Shown here: one piece after another, positions 26,010 through 34,092 of the stretch | How the letters are laid out: each line of letters opens with the position of its first letter | Position numbering within the stretch: position 1 is the stretch's first letter | Assembly (NCBI GenBank): GCA_945892755.1 | Contig: CAMDDO010000013.1 | Location: 1 to 49,106 of the forward strand | DNA: 49,106 bases | Source of the DNA: Rhizobium sp. Q54 | GTDB lineage: Bacteria > Pseudomonadota > Alphaproteobacteria > UBA828 | Direction of reading: 5' to 3' | Translations under genes and position numbers: made by a program | Notes under the pieces: model-generated | Told to the model about the DNA's origin: nothing | Database searches by the model: none | What the model saw: the letters and a program-made list of their open reading frames with translations, nothing else

Positions 26010-27863
26010 CTATTCCTGCTTGAGGAACGCCGCGCCCTGGTCGATCGCCTTCTGTTTGGCCGGGTCGATCCACCAGGTGTCGATGTAACCAAGGCCATAT
26101 TTAGGCGTTATCTTCGGGCGCGCGAAGATGTCCCAATAGGCGACACGAAAACTCCTGATGTGCCAGTTCGGGATCACATAATGGCCGAACAAAAGGGCCC
26201 GATCGAGCGCGCGCGTCGCGGTAATTAGAGCGGTGCGATCCTTGGCCGCGACGACATGCTCGATCAGCGCGTCGATCGCCTTGGACCTGATGCCGATGAT
26301 GTTGCGCGAGGCCGGCTCGTCGGCCGCCTTTGAACCCCAGAACTCGCGCTGCTCATTGCCGGGCGAGCGCGACTGGCCGAAGCTCTGCACCACCATGTCG
26401 AAATCGAAGTTTCGCAACCGATCGACATATTGCGAGGAATCGACCACGCGGAGCCGACAGTCGATGCCAAGCCGAGCCAGGCTTTTGGCGAACGGCCCGC
26501 CGATGCGCTCAAACGCCGAATCGACCAGCAGCAGCTCGAAGGTGATCGGCCGGCCGGTCGCCGGGTCGATGCGCTTCTTGTCCTTGACCACATAGCCGGC
26601 CGCATCGAGCAGCTCGCCCGCGCGTTTCAAATTGGCGCGGTTGTTGCCCGAGCCGTCGGTCGCGGGCGCCTTGAATTCCTTGGTGAACACCTCGGGCGGC
26701 AGATCGGCCCTGAGCGGCTCGAGCAGCACGAGCTCCTCGGCGCCCGGCAGGCCGGTCGCGGCCAGCTCGGAGTTCGAGAAATAGCTCTCGGTGCGAACAT
26801 AGGCGCCATAGAACAGGCTCTTGTTGGCCCATTCGAAGTCGAAGGCGTAGGACAAGGCCTCGCGCACGCGCGGATCGGCGAACAGCGGCTTGCGGCTATT
26901 GAACGCGAAGCCCTGCATGCCGGTCGGCAGCTCGTGCCGAATCTCCTCCTTGATGGTCAGTTTCTTGTCGAAGGTCGGGCCGACATATTGGGTCGCCCAT
27001 TGCTTGGACGAGTTCTCGTCGCGAAAATCATAGGCGTGCGCCTTGAAGGCCTCGAGCTCGACCGTGGGGTCGCGGAAATAGTCATAGTGGATCACGTCGT
27101 AATTGTAGCGCCCGCGCAGACGCGGCAGATTGGCGCCCCAATAGTCCTTGACGCGCTCATAGCTGATCGAGCGCCCGCCCTCGACCGCCGACACCCTGTA
27201 GGGCCCGCTGCCGAGCGGCGGCTCGAGCGTGGTCTCGTCGAATTTGCGCGTGGCGTAATAGGCCTTCGAAAGGATCGGCAATTGTCCGACGATCAGGGGC
27301 AGCTCGCGGTTCTCGCCGCCCGAGAAACTGAACTTCACCCGCCGCTCGCCCAAATCCTCGGCCTTGCTCACATTGCCGTAATAGATTCGATAGAACGGAT
27401 TGCCTTGGGTCTTCAGTGTTTCCATGGAAAAGATCACGTCGTCGACCGTGATCGGCGTGCCGTCGTGCCAGCGCGCTTCGGCGCGCAATGTGAAGATCGC
27501 CCAGGAGCGATCGGCCGGCACCTCGATCTTCTCCGCGACCAGGCCATATTCCGAGAACGCCTCGTCGCTCGAGCCCTCCATCAGCGTCTCGAAGCTTAGG
27601 CCGAGCCCATCGGCCGCGACGCCCTTGATTATATAGGGGTTCAGGCTGTCGAAGGTGCCGACCGCGGAGAGCCTGAGCGTGCCACCCTTGGGCGCGTCCG
27701 GGTTGACATAGTCAAAGCCCTGATCGGGCCCATAGTTGAGATCGCCATGCATGGCGATGCCATGGCTTGCATCGATGCCATCGTCGGCGTCGGCGAACGC
27801 CGGCCCAAGGCACAGCATTATCGAAGCAAGGCGCGCAACCCAGCAGCACCAGCATGATCGCAT
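26010..27863 (-). CDS. yejA: YejA-like periplasmic peptide-binding protein (copy nearest the permeases)
   Basis: Solute-binding protein of family 5, 617 aa from ATG 27863, with GAGGAG about 9 bases upstream; a TTG directly before it is less likely. A signal peptide ends near FADADDG. The mature protein shows YVNPDAPKGGTLRLSAVGTF, LRAEARWHDGTPITVDDVIF, PLIVGQLPILSKAYYATRKF, PPLGSGPYRV, LPRLRGRYNYDVIHYDYFRD, GMQGFAFNSRKPLFADPRVR and the C-terminal FGHYVIPNWHIRSFRVAYWD. These are YejA features. A near-complete paralogue lies 55 bases upstream on the same strand, so one transporter probably uses two binding proteins. Peptide specificity is not deducible. Confidence 0.93.
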   Translation of the reverse strand: MRSCWCCWVARLASIMLCLGPAFADADDGIDASHGIAMHGDLNYGPDQGFDYVNPDAPKGGTLRLSAVGTFDSLNPYIIKGVAADGLGLSFETLMEGSSDEAFSEYGLVAEKIEVPADRSWAIFTLRAEARWHDGTPITVDDVIFSMETLKTQGNPFYRIYYGNVSKAEDLGERRVKFSFSGGENRELPLIVGQLPILSKAYYATRKFDETTLEPPLGSGPYRVSAVEGGRSISYERVKDYWGANLPRLRGRYNYDVIHYDYFRDPTVELEAFKAHAYDFRDENSSKQWATQYVGPTFDKKLTIKEEIRHELPTGMQGFAFNSRKPLFADPRVREALSYAFDFEWANKSLFYGAYVRTESYFSNSELAATGLPGAEELVLLEPLRADLPPEVFTKEFKAPATDGSGNNRANLKRAGELLDAAGYVVKDKKRIDPATGRPITFELLLVDSAFERIGGPFAKSLARLGIDCRLRVVDSSQYVDRLRNFDFDMVVQSFGQSRSPGNEQREFWGSKAADEPASRNIIGIRSKAIDALIEHVVAAKDRTALITATRALDRALLFGHYVIPNWHIRSFRVAYWDIFARPKITPKYGLGYIDTWWIDPAKQKAIDQGAAFLKQE

Positions 27864-27918
27864 CAAGCGAGGCTCCTCTTGGCGCGGCGCGCATCGAGGC
27901 GCGAATTGCGGCCCTTGA

Positions 27919-29769
27919 TCAATCTATCGCTTTCCCGCGCGCGTTCAACGCCGCCTGCTGCGCCCCGTCAACCCACCAGGTATCAAGCCCGAGGCCGAAG
28001 GGCGGCGCGCTCGCGGGCCGGCTGAACTTGTTCCAATAGACCAGATCGTGCCGGCCCTTGTACCATTGCGGCACCATGTAGTGCCCGAACAGCAGCACCC
28101 GGTCGAGCGCCCGCGTCGCCGCGAGCAAGGCCGGGCGGTCCGCCGCTCCGAGCACGGCCTCGATCAGCGCGTCGACGACCGGATTCTTGATGCCGGCGAG
28201 ATTGAGGCTGCCGTCCTGGCCCGCCGCCGCCGAACCGAAATAGCTTCGAAGCTCGGCCCCCGGCGAGAGCGACTGGACATAGCGTTGGATGATGAAGTCG
28301 TAATCGAAGCTCTTCAGCCGGTTCTGATATTGCGCGGGGTCGACTAGCCGGAGCGCGATCACGAAGCCGAGCCGCTCCAGATTGCGCGCATAAGGCGCGA
28401 TGATCCGCTCGAACGCCGGCTCGTAATAGAGAAACTCGAGCGTGAACGGCTCACCGGTCGCGGGGTCGCGCAGCTTGCCCGCCTCGATCATGAGCCCGGC
28501 CTCGGTCAGCAATTTCTTTGCCGCGCGCAAATTCAGGCGCGCCTCGCCCGAGCCATCGGTCCGCGGCGGCACATAGGCCATGCTGAACAACTCAGGCGGC
28601 AATTTATCGCGATAGGGCTCGAGCAAAGCGAGCTCGGCAGACGCGGGCAGGCCGCGCGCGGCAAGCTCCGAATTCTCGAAATAGCTGGCCATGCGTTTGT
28701 ACTGGTCGTAGAACAGCGTCTTGTTGGTCCACTCGAAATCGAACGCAAGGTCGAGCGCCTGGCGCACGCGCCGATCGGCGAATTTGGCGCGCCGTGTGTT
28801 GATGAAGAAAGCCTGCACGCCGGATGGCGTATTGTCCGCGATGCTTTCCTTCACGATACGCCCGTCGGCGATCTCGGGAATGTTATAAGCGGTTGCCCAA
28901 GTTTTCGACGTGAATTCCTCGTGCCAGCCATACGCGCCCGACTTGAAGGCTTCGACCAGGATCGTGCGGTCGCGGTAATAATCATAGCGGATGATGTCGA
29001 AATTGTGCCGCCCCGCGCGCACCGGCAGCTCGGCCGCCCAGTAATCCGCCACGCGCTGATAGACGATGCTGCGCCCCGGATCGACCGCCTTGACCCGATA
29101 GGGCCCGCTGCCGAGCGGCGGCGTGACCGTCGTCTCGTTGAACTTATGGGCGCTGTAATAGGCCTTCGAAAGGATCGGCATGGCGCCGACGATCAAAGGC
29201 AACTTGCGGTTTTCGGTGGCGCGAAAGCGAAACACGACCTCACGCGGCGAGAGCGCCTCGGCGGTCTCGACATCGGCGTAGAGAATCTGGAAGGTCGGGT
29301 TGCCTTCCTTGAGCAGCGTCTCAAACGAGAACACCACGTCGTCGGCCGTGATCGCCGTGCCATCGTGGAACCGAGCCTCCGCGCGCAGGGCGAAACTGAC
29401 CGAGCGGCGATCGGCCGCCAAGGCCACGGTCTCGGCAATCAGGCCGTAAGCGGAATCGGGCTCGTCGAGCGACGGCTCGAGCAGAGCATCGAACAACAGC
29501 GTTTCGATATCCTGGGGCGGCACGCCCTTCAGGATGAAGGGATTGAGGCTGTCAAAGGTACCATCGAAACCGCGGCTGAACGTGCCGCCCTTGGGCGCGT
29601 CCGGCGCGGCATAATCGAAACACGTGAAGTCGGCGCCGTATTTGAGCGGGCCGAACAGCGAAAGGCCGTGACTAGGTTGCGGTTCGGCGGCCGCCACGGG
29701 GGCGAGCGCGCAAGCCAACGCGACGAGGCCGAGCCATAGCGCGCGGCGCACGGTGCGTAGCGGGCTCAT
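27919..29769 (-). CDS. YejA-like periplasmic peptide-binding protein (second, upstream copy)
   Basis: A 616-residue family 5 binding protein from ATG 29769; the longer in-frame start at 29859 would add a hydrophilic extension before the signal peptide. The signal peptide (WLGLVALACALAPVAAAEP) ends AAA-E. Its architecture matches the downstream copy segment by segment: FDYAAPDAPKGGTFSRGFDG, LRAEARFHDGTAITADDVVF, PLIVGAMPILSKAYYSAHKF, PPLGSGPYRV, RAGRHNFDIIRYDYYRDRTI, GVQAFFINTRRAKFADRRVR and FGHYMVPQWYKGRHDLVYWN. Divergence between the copies is large enough to suggest an old duplication with different ligands. It is the first gene of the transporter operon. Confidence 0.92.
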   Translation of the reverse strand: MSPLRTVRRALWLGLVALACALAPVAAAEPQPSHGLSLFGPLKYGADFTCFDYAAPDAPKGGTFSRGFDGTFDSLNPFILKGVPPQDIETLLFDALLEPSLDEPDSAYGLIAETVALAADRRSVSFALRAEARFHDGTAITADDVVFSFETLLKEGNPTFQILYADVETAEALSPREVVFRFRATENRKLPLIVGAMPILSKAYYSAHKFNETTVTPPLGSGPYRVKAVDPGRSIVYQRVADYWAAELPVRAGRHNFDIIRYDYYRDRTILVEAFKSGAYGWHEEFTSKTWATAYNIPEIADGRIVKESIADNTPSGVQAFFINTRRAKFADRRVRQALDLAFDFEWTNKTLFYDQYKRMASYFENSELAARGLPASAELALLEPYRDKLPPELFSMAYVPPRTDGSGEARLNLRAAKKLLTEAGLMIEAGKLRDPATGEPFTLEFLYYEPAFERIIAPYARNLERLGFVIALRLVDPAQYQNRLKSFDYDFIIQRYVQSLSPGAELRSYFGSAAAGQDGSLNLAGIKNPVVDALIEAVLGAADRPALLAATRALDRVLLFGHYMVPQWYKGRHDLVYWNKFSRPASAPPFGLGLDTWWVDGAQQAALNARGKAID

Positions 29770-29886
29770 CGCCGGCTCAGGCAAGCGAATCGAGGCTCGG
29801 GAGTGGAACACGTTTCGACTGGCGACTCGAAGCCATGGAACCACTTTGCCTCTAACCACCCGCGATGAAAAGTGACGGACCTTCTC
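29770..29886. other. Gap between the hybrid kinase and the transporter operon
   Basis: This gap should hold the promoter of the yejA-yejA-yejB-yejE-yejF operon (minus strand). I see no convincing -35/-10 pair and no terminator hairpin after the kinase gene, so read-through from the kinase is possible. Confidence 0.35.
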
Positions 29887-32436
29887 TCAGGCCGGATAAC
29901 GCGCGCCGAAGGCCTCGCGAACCGCGTCGAACTGGGCCCGGATTGGCATGGCGAGATCACGGACGACGTCGATCGCCTCGTCCTTGGCCGCGGCCTCGAC
30001 CGCGCGCGCCTGCGCCCAGAGCCGGCTCGCGCCGAGATTGCCCGAGGTCGATTTCAGATCGTGCGCCTCAGACCGCACCATCTCCAGATCGCCTCTGGCG
30101 ATGGCACGCTCGAACGCTTCGAGCCGCTCCACCGTCGTATCGAGATAGAGCTTGACCAGATCGATCGTGCCCGGCCGGCCGATGGCGCTTTCGAGTTGCT
30201 CGAGTACCACGCGGTCCAGCACCGGCGCGCCGGGATCGGCAACCGGGCTCGTGCCCGGCGCCGGCGCATCGGATTGGGGACGGCGGCGCAGCCAGCGCAG
30301 CAACGACGCCTTGAGGCGCTCGGGCTCGATCGGCTTCGGCACGTAGTCGTCCATGCCGGCGGCCCGATATTTGTCTTCGTCGCCGGCCATGACGTTGGCC
30401 GTCACGGCGATGATTGGCACGCGCCCAAGATCGCCGCCAAGCTGCCGAATCGCGCGCGTCGCGCTCGTGCCGTCCATGCCCGGCATATGCACGTCCATCA
30501 ATACGGCATCGATACCGCCCGCTCTGACCCGTTCGACCGCCTGCGCGCCGTCACCGACGATGATCACCTCGCAGCCCAGGCGCTCCACCAAGGCAGCAGC
30601 GAGTCGCTGGTTGACCGGGTGATCCTCGGCGACGAGCACCACCGGCACGCGTCCGATCGCCTCGCGCAGGCTATGGATGGTTATTAACGGCGCCGCCGCG
30701 GTTCCCCCTGCTTCCTTGCTGCTTTCTATCTCGCGCAGGCAGCGCAGCAGGAGTTCGGGATCGAGCGGCTCGGTCAAATAGGCGGCGAAGCCGAACTCCT
30801 TGCTGCGCGCGGCGTCGCCACGCAGTCCGCTTGTGACCAGCGCGATAAGCGACACATCCTGGAGCCGGCGGTCCGCTCGCACGAGTTCGGCAAAGGAGGC
30901 CGCCTCGTTCGACAGCGCATCGGCGACATAAAGAGCCGTCGAGGCCTGACCATGATGCTCCGCGCCTTCGCGCAGCCGCTCGAGCGCGGTATTCGGCGTA
31001 TCGGCGACCGCAACGCCAGCACCGGCGGCCTTGAGCGCCTCGATCAGGTTCTGCCTACGCTCTCCGCCGGCGCCGACCACCACGATCCGGGTGCGCGTCA
31101 AATCGGCGGCAAGCGCAGGCGCCTGGCTCCCCAGTGCCGGTTTGCAAGGCAAGGTAAACCAGAAGGTGCTGCCTTTGCCGGACCTGCTTTCGACGCCAAT
31201 CTTGCCGCCCATCATGGTGACGAGACGCTGGCAAATCGGCAGGCCGAGGCCGGCGTCACCTTTGGGACGGACCAGCGATGAATCGAGCGGTGCGAATTTG
31301 TCGAAAAGTCTGGGCTGTCTCTCTGCCGAGATGCCAACGCCGGTGTCCCGCACCTCGAAGCGCAGCATGGCGCCCGAGTCCGGACCCGCCTCGACACGCG
31401 ACACGCGCAAAATGACTTGGCCTTTTTCGGTGAAATTGAGCGCGTTGCCCAACAAGTTCAGCAGAACTTGCCTGAGCCGCACCGGATCGCCGATCTGATT
31501 CACCGGCACGTCGGGCTCGATCTGGGCCCGCAGCGGCAACCCCGACTCCAGGGCCTTTGCTTCGAGCTGATGGATGATCCCACCGACAACGCCGCCGAGA
31601 TCATAGGTGATGCGCTCGAGCGCGAGCTGACCCGCCTCCATTTTCGAGAAATCGAGCACATCGTTGATGACGGTGAGCAGCGCCTCGGCGGAATCCTTCG
31701 CGGCCTGAACACTGTCGCGCTGCCTCGGATCGAGCGCGCCTTCGAGCAGGAGCCAGAGACTGCCAAGCACGCCGTTCAACGGTGTGCGGACTTTCTGGCT
31801 GATCATGGTCAGGAACTCGACCTTGGCCGCCTTGGCCCGTTCGGCCTCGTCGCGCGCGAACGCCAGCGAATCGACCAAGCCGGCGACGTCGACCGTTTGC
31901 CCGCCTTGCTTGGCGTCGGTATCCTCGAGCGACGCGATCATCGCCTTTCGGGCAAGCTCGCGCTCGGCCGCCTCTGCGAGCGCATTCATCTCCGGGCTCA
32001 GGTCGTCAATCGCGACAAGCGCGCGCGGCCCCGCGACGTCACCACCGCTCAAGCCGGCTTCCAGCGGATCGATCGAGACGCGCAAATGGACTCGCGGCCG
32101 GCCTGCCAACGACAGCGCGATATCGGTGCTCAGCGCCTCGCCGCGTGCGATCGCCGCCACCATCGCTTCGGCGCGTTGGTCGCCCCCGAAGATCTCGTCG
32201 AGCGTCGCCGGCCGGCTGGATTCCGGCGCAAGCTTCAGCCGCGTGGCCAGCGTCGCAAGCGCATGATTGGCGTAGACCAAGCGCCCGGTCGCGTCGCAAA
32301 GCGCGATCGGCCGCCGAACCGCATCGAATGCCTGCCAGGCGCAGGGCTGAAGCCGCCCAGGCGCACCCTGCGGCGCGCGCGATGCTAAAATCGATCGCCT
32401 AGCCTCGTTGAGCGGCATGTCAATGGTTGCGCTCAC
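29887..32436 (-). CDS. Hybrid sensor kinase (PAS-DHp-ATPase-REC-REC-Hpt) lacking the phosphoacceptor His
   Basis: An 849-residue cytosolic hybrid kinase from GTG 32436, with AAGGA 8 bases upstream. Order: PAS-like (about 30-145, PIALCDATGRLVYANHALAT), coiled linker, DHp (about 207-275), ATPase (about 315-435; LLNLLGNALNFTEKG, DTGVGIS, GDAGLGLPICQRLV), receiver 1 (about 450-575), receiver 2 (about 600-720), Hpt (about 750-845). The H box reads FLTMISQKVRTPLNGVLG, where relatives have MSHEIRTPLN. Gln214 (codon CAG, 31795-31797) replaces the phosphorylated His. Receiver 1 lacks the acidic pair and has TEP in place of the conserved KP, so it is a pseudo-receiver. Receiver 2 is intact (Asp648 in LMDVHMPGMDG, Lys in PKPI). 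Hpt His792 is present in AHDLKSTSGNLGA. Signal and output are unknown. Confidence 0.92.
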   Translation of the reverse strand: MSATIDMPLNEARRSILASRAPQGAPGRLQPCAWQAFDAVRRPIALCDATGRLVYANHALATLATRLKLAPESSRPATLDEIFGGDQRAEAMVAAIARGEALSTDIALSLAGRPRVHLRVSIDPLEAGLSGGDVAGPRALVAIDDLSPEMNALAEAAERELARKAMIASLEDTDAKQGGQTVDVAGLVDSLAFARDEAERAKAAKVEFLTMISQKVRTPLNGVLGSLWLLLEGALDPRQRDSVQAAKDSAEALLTVINDVLDFSKMEAGQLALERITYDLGGVVGGIIHQLEAKALESGLPLRAQIEPDVPVNQIGDPVRLRQVLLNLLGNALNFTEKGQVILRVSRVEAGPDSGAMLRFEVRDTGVGISAERQPRLFDKFAPLDSSLVRPKGDAGLGLPICQRLVTMMGGKIGVESRSGKGSTFWFTLPCKPALGSQAPALAADLTRTRIVVVGAGGERRQNLIEALKAAGAGVAVADTPNTALERLREGAEHHGQASTALYVADALSNEAASFAELVRADRRLQDVSLIALVTSGLRGDAARSKEFGFAAYLTEPLDPELLLRCLREIESSKEAGGTAAAPLITIHSLREAIGRVPVVLVAEDHPVNQRLAAALVERLGCEVIIVGDGAQAVERVRAGGIDAVLMDVHMPGMDGTSATRAIRQLGGDLGRVPIIAVTANVMAGDEDKYRAAGMDDYVPKPIEPERLKASLLRWLRRRPQSDAPAPGTSPVADPGAPVLDRVVLEQLESAIGRPGTIDLVKLYLDTTVERLEAFERAIARGDLEMVRSEAHDLKSTSGNLGASRLWAQARAVEAAAKDEAIDVVRDLAMPIRAQFDAVREAFGARYPA

Positions 32437-32531
32437 AGTAATCCTTTCTGGGCTCTTAGAGCGCAGGCGCGACGGCGCCACGCTACATGACGCGGGTTAA
32501 TCGCGCGTAAAGCATAAACGCCGGTTGCCGC

Positions 32532-32560
32532 TGGAAGCGGCCCCTTTGCCCACCCATAAT
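32532..32560 (+). promoter_or_regulatory. Candidate promoter giving a leaderless NUDIX transcript
   Basis: CATAAT (32555-32560, 5 of 6 to consensus) ends 6 bases before the NUDIX ATG at 32567. A weak -35 TGGAAG (32532-32537) lies 17 bases upstream. There is no Shine-Dalgarno, so a leaderless mRNA is predicted, with the same geometry as the nucleotidase gene. Confidence 0.4.
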
Positions 32561-32566
32561 GGCGCC

Positions 32567-33145
32567 ATGACGCGATACCCCGAGAGCGGCGGGCCGATCC
32601 GCCGGCATATCCCCGAGGGCGACAACCTGCCGCGCCTGGTGTGTGATACCTGCGGCTTTATCCGTTATGACAACCCGAAGATCGTGGTCGGGTCGGTCGC
32701 CAGCCTGGGAGATGGGCGCGTTCTTTTGTGTCGGCGCGCGATCGAGCCGCAATCGGGCTTTTGGACCATCCCGGCGGGCTACATGGAGGAAAACGAGACC
32801 GCCGAGGCCGGCGCGCTGCGCGAGGCGCGCGAGGAGGCCGGCGCAGCGCTTGAAATCGAAGGCCTGCTTGCCGTCTACAACGTGCCGCGCATCAGCCAGG
32901 TGCAGCTGATCTTCCGCGCCCGGATGGCGAACGAGAGCTTGGCGATCGGGCCCGAGAGCCTTGAGGCGCGGTTCTTCGCCTGGAACGAAATCCCCTGGGA
33001 TGCGCTTGCTTTCCCCTCGGTGGTCTGGGCGCTCACCCATCACCGCGCCGCCGAGGGCCGCCCGCTCGGCGCGCCCTATGGCAATCCAACGGGCCAGATT
33101 GGCGATTTCGCGCATGGCCGCGCCGCGCCGATGACGGAGCCCTAG
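32567..33145 (+). CDS. NUDIX hydrolase
   Basis: A 192-residue pyrophosphohydrolase of the NUDIX superfamily. The Nudix box is complete, GYMEENETAEAGALREAREEAG (G-x5-E-x7-RE-x2-EE-xG pattern with Arg-Glu and Glu-Glu metal ligands). Before it is CDTCGFIRYDNPKIVVGS, a zinc-ribbon-like single CxxC followed by the YxNPK motif of the YfcD/NudC-like zinc-ribbon group. Substrate (NADH, nucleotide sugar or ADP-ribose type) cannot be fixed. ATG 32567 is chosen over an upstream ATG at 32525 by family length. Its stop codon overlaps the stop codon of ftsY on the other strand by two bases. Confidence 0.92.
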   Translation: MTRYPESGGPIRRHIPEGDNLPRLVCDTCGFIRYDNPKIVVGSVASLGDGRVLLCRRAIEPQSGFWTIPAGYMEENETAEAGALREAREEAGAALEIEGLLAVYNVPRISQVQLIFRARMANESLAIGPESLEARFFAWNEIPWDALAFPSVVWALTHHRAAEGRPLGAPYGNPTGQIGDFAHGRAAPMTEP

Positions 33146-34092
33146 CTCAGCCCGAGCAGCGCACGGGAAAACGCCTCCGCCTCGAACGGCCTCAAATCGT
33201 CGATCGCCTCGCCAACCCCGATCGCGACAATGGGCAGGCCGAAGCGCTTGGCGAGCGCGACCACGACACCACCTTTCGCCGTACCGTCGAGCTTGGTCAT
33301 GACCAGCCCGTCGATCTTGACCGCCTCTTTGAAGACTTCGACCTGATTGTGCGCGTTCTGCCCGGTCGTGGCATCGAGCACGAGAAGGCGCGTGTGCGGC
33401 GCGCTCGGATCGAGCTTTTTCAGCACGCGATCGATCTTCTTCAGCTCATCCATCAAATGCGCTTTGTTCTGCAGGCGCCCGGCGGTGTCGATGATCAGCA
33501 CTTCGGTGCCTTTTGCCTTGGCCTCGGCGAAGGCATCGAAGGCCAGACCGGCCGCATCGGCACCGGTTTCGGCGCGCGCGATCACCGCGCAGTCCGCGCG
33601 TTGGCCCCAGATCTTCAACTGCTCGACCGCCGCGGCGCGAAACGTATCGCCCGCGACCAGCATGACGCTCCGCCCTTCGGCGCGCATCTGATGCGCGAGC
33701 TTACCGATCGTCGTGGTCTTGCCGGTGCCATTGACACCGGCGACCAGAATGACATGCGGCTTGTTCGCCGGATCGAGCGCGAGCGGGCGCGCCACAGGCA
33801 GCAAAATACGCGCGATCTCGCCGGCCAAGGCGCCGCGCACTTCCTCATCGCTGACCTCGCGGCCGAGTTTCTGCTTGGCAAGGGCCTCGACCAATTCCTC
33901 GGCGGTCGCAAGCCCGAGATCGGCGCTGATCAGCGCCTCTTCGAGCTGATCGAGCATGGCGCGGTCAAGCGTGCGCCCGGTGATGATCGCGCCGATCGAG
34001 TCGCTCAGGCCTTGCGCGGTCTTGGCGAGCCCGGCCTTGAGACGCGCGAAGAAGCCGCTCTTGCGGCCCGCCTTCTCGGCGCTCTGGCTCAT
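33142..34092 (-). CDS. ftsY: Signal recognition particle receptor FtsY
   Basis: GTPase that docks SRP-ribosome complexes on the inner membrane; 316 aa with only a short N-terminal A region, as usual in alphaproteobacteria. The N domain has FFARLKAGLAKTAQGLSDSI and LEEALISADLGLATAEELVE. The G domain has G1 GVNGTGKTTTIGKLAHQ, DTFRAAAVEQL, G3 DTAGRLQNKAHLMDELKKI, G4 TKLDGTAKGGV and closing GVGEAIDDLRPFEAEAF. It overlaps mtaB by 4 bases, so the order dapF-mtaB-ftsY is one coupled transcript. Its partner Ffh is encoded on the facing strand from 36363. Confidence 0.97.
   Translation of the reverse strand: MSQSAEKAGRKSGFFARLKAGLAKTAQGLSDSIGAIITGRTLDRAMLDQLEEALISADLGLATAEELVEALAKQKLGREVSDEEVRGALAGEIARILLPVARPLALDPANKPHVILVAGVNGTGKTTTIGKLAHQMRAEGRSVMLVAGDTFRAAAVEQLKIWGQRADCAVIARAETGADAAGLAFDAFAEAKAKGTEVLIIDTAGRLQNKAHLMDELKKIDRVLKKLDPSAPHTRLLVLDATTGQNAHNQVEVFKEAVKIDGLVMTKLDGTAKGGVVVALAKRFGLPIVAIGVGEAIDDLRPFEAEAFSRALLGLS

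Noticed and set aside
24717-26228. 503-residue open frame on the plus strand opposite yejE/yejB
   Set aside because: It is the antisense shadow of recognisable permease genes. Its translation is Arg/Glu/Asp/His-rich with no family resemblance, as expected from GC-rich reverse frames.
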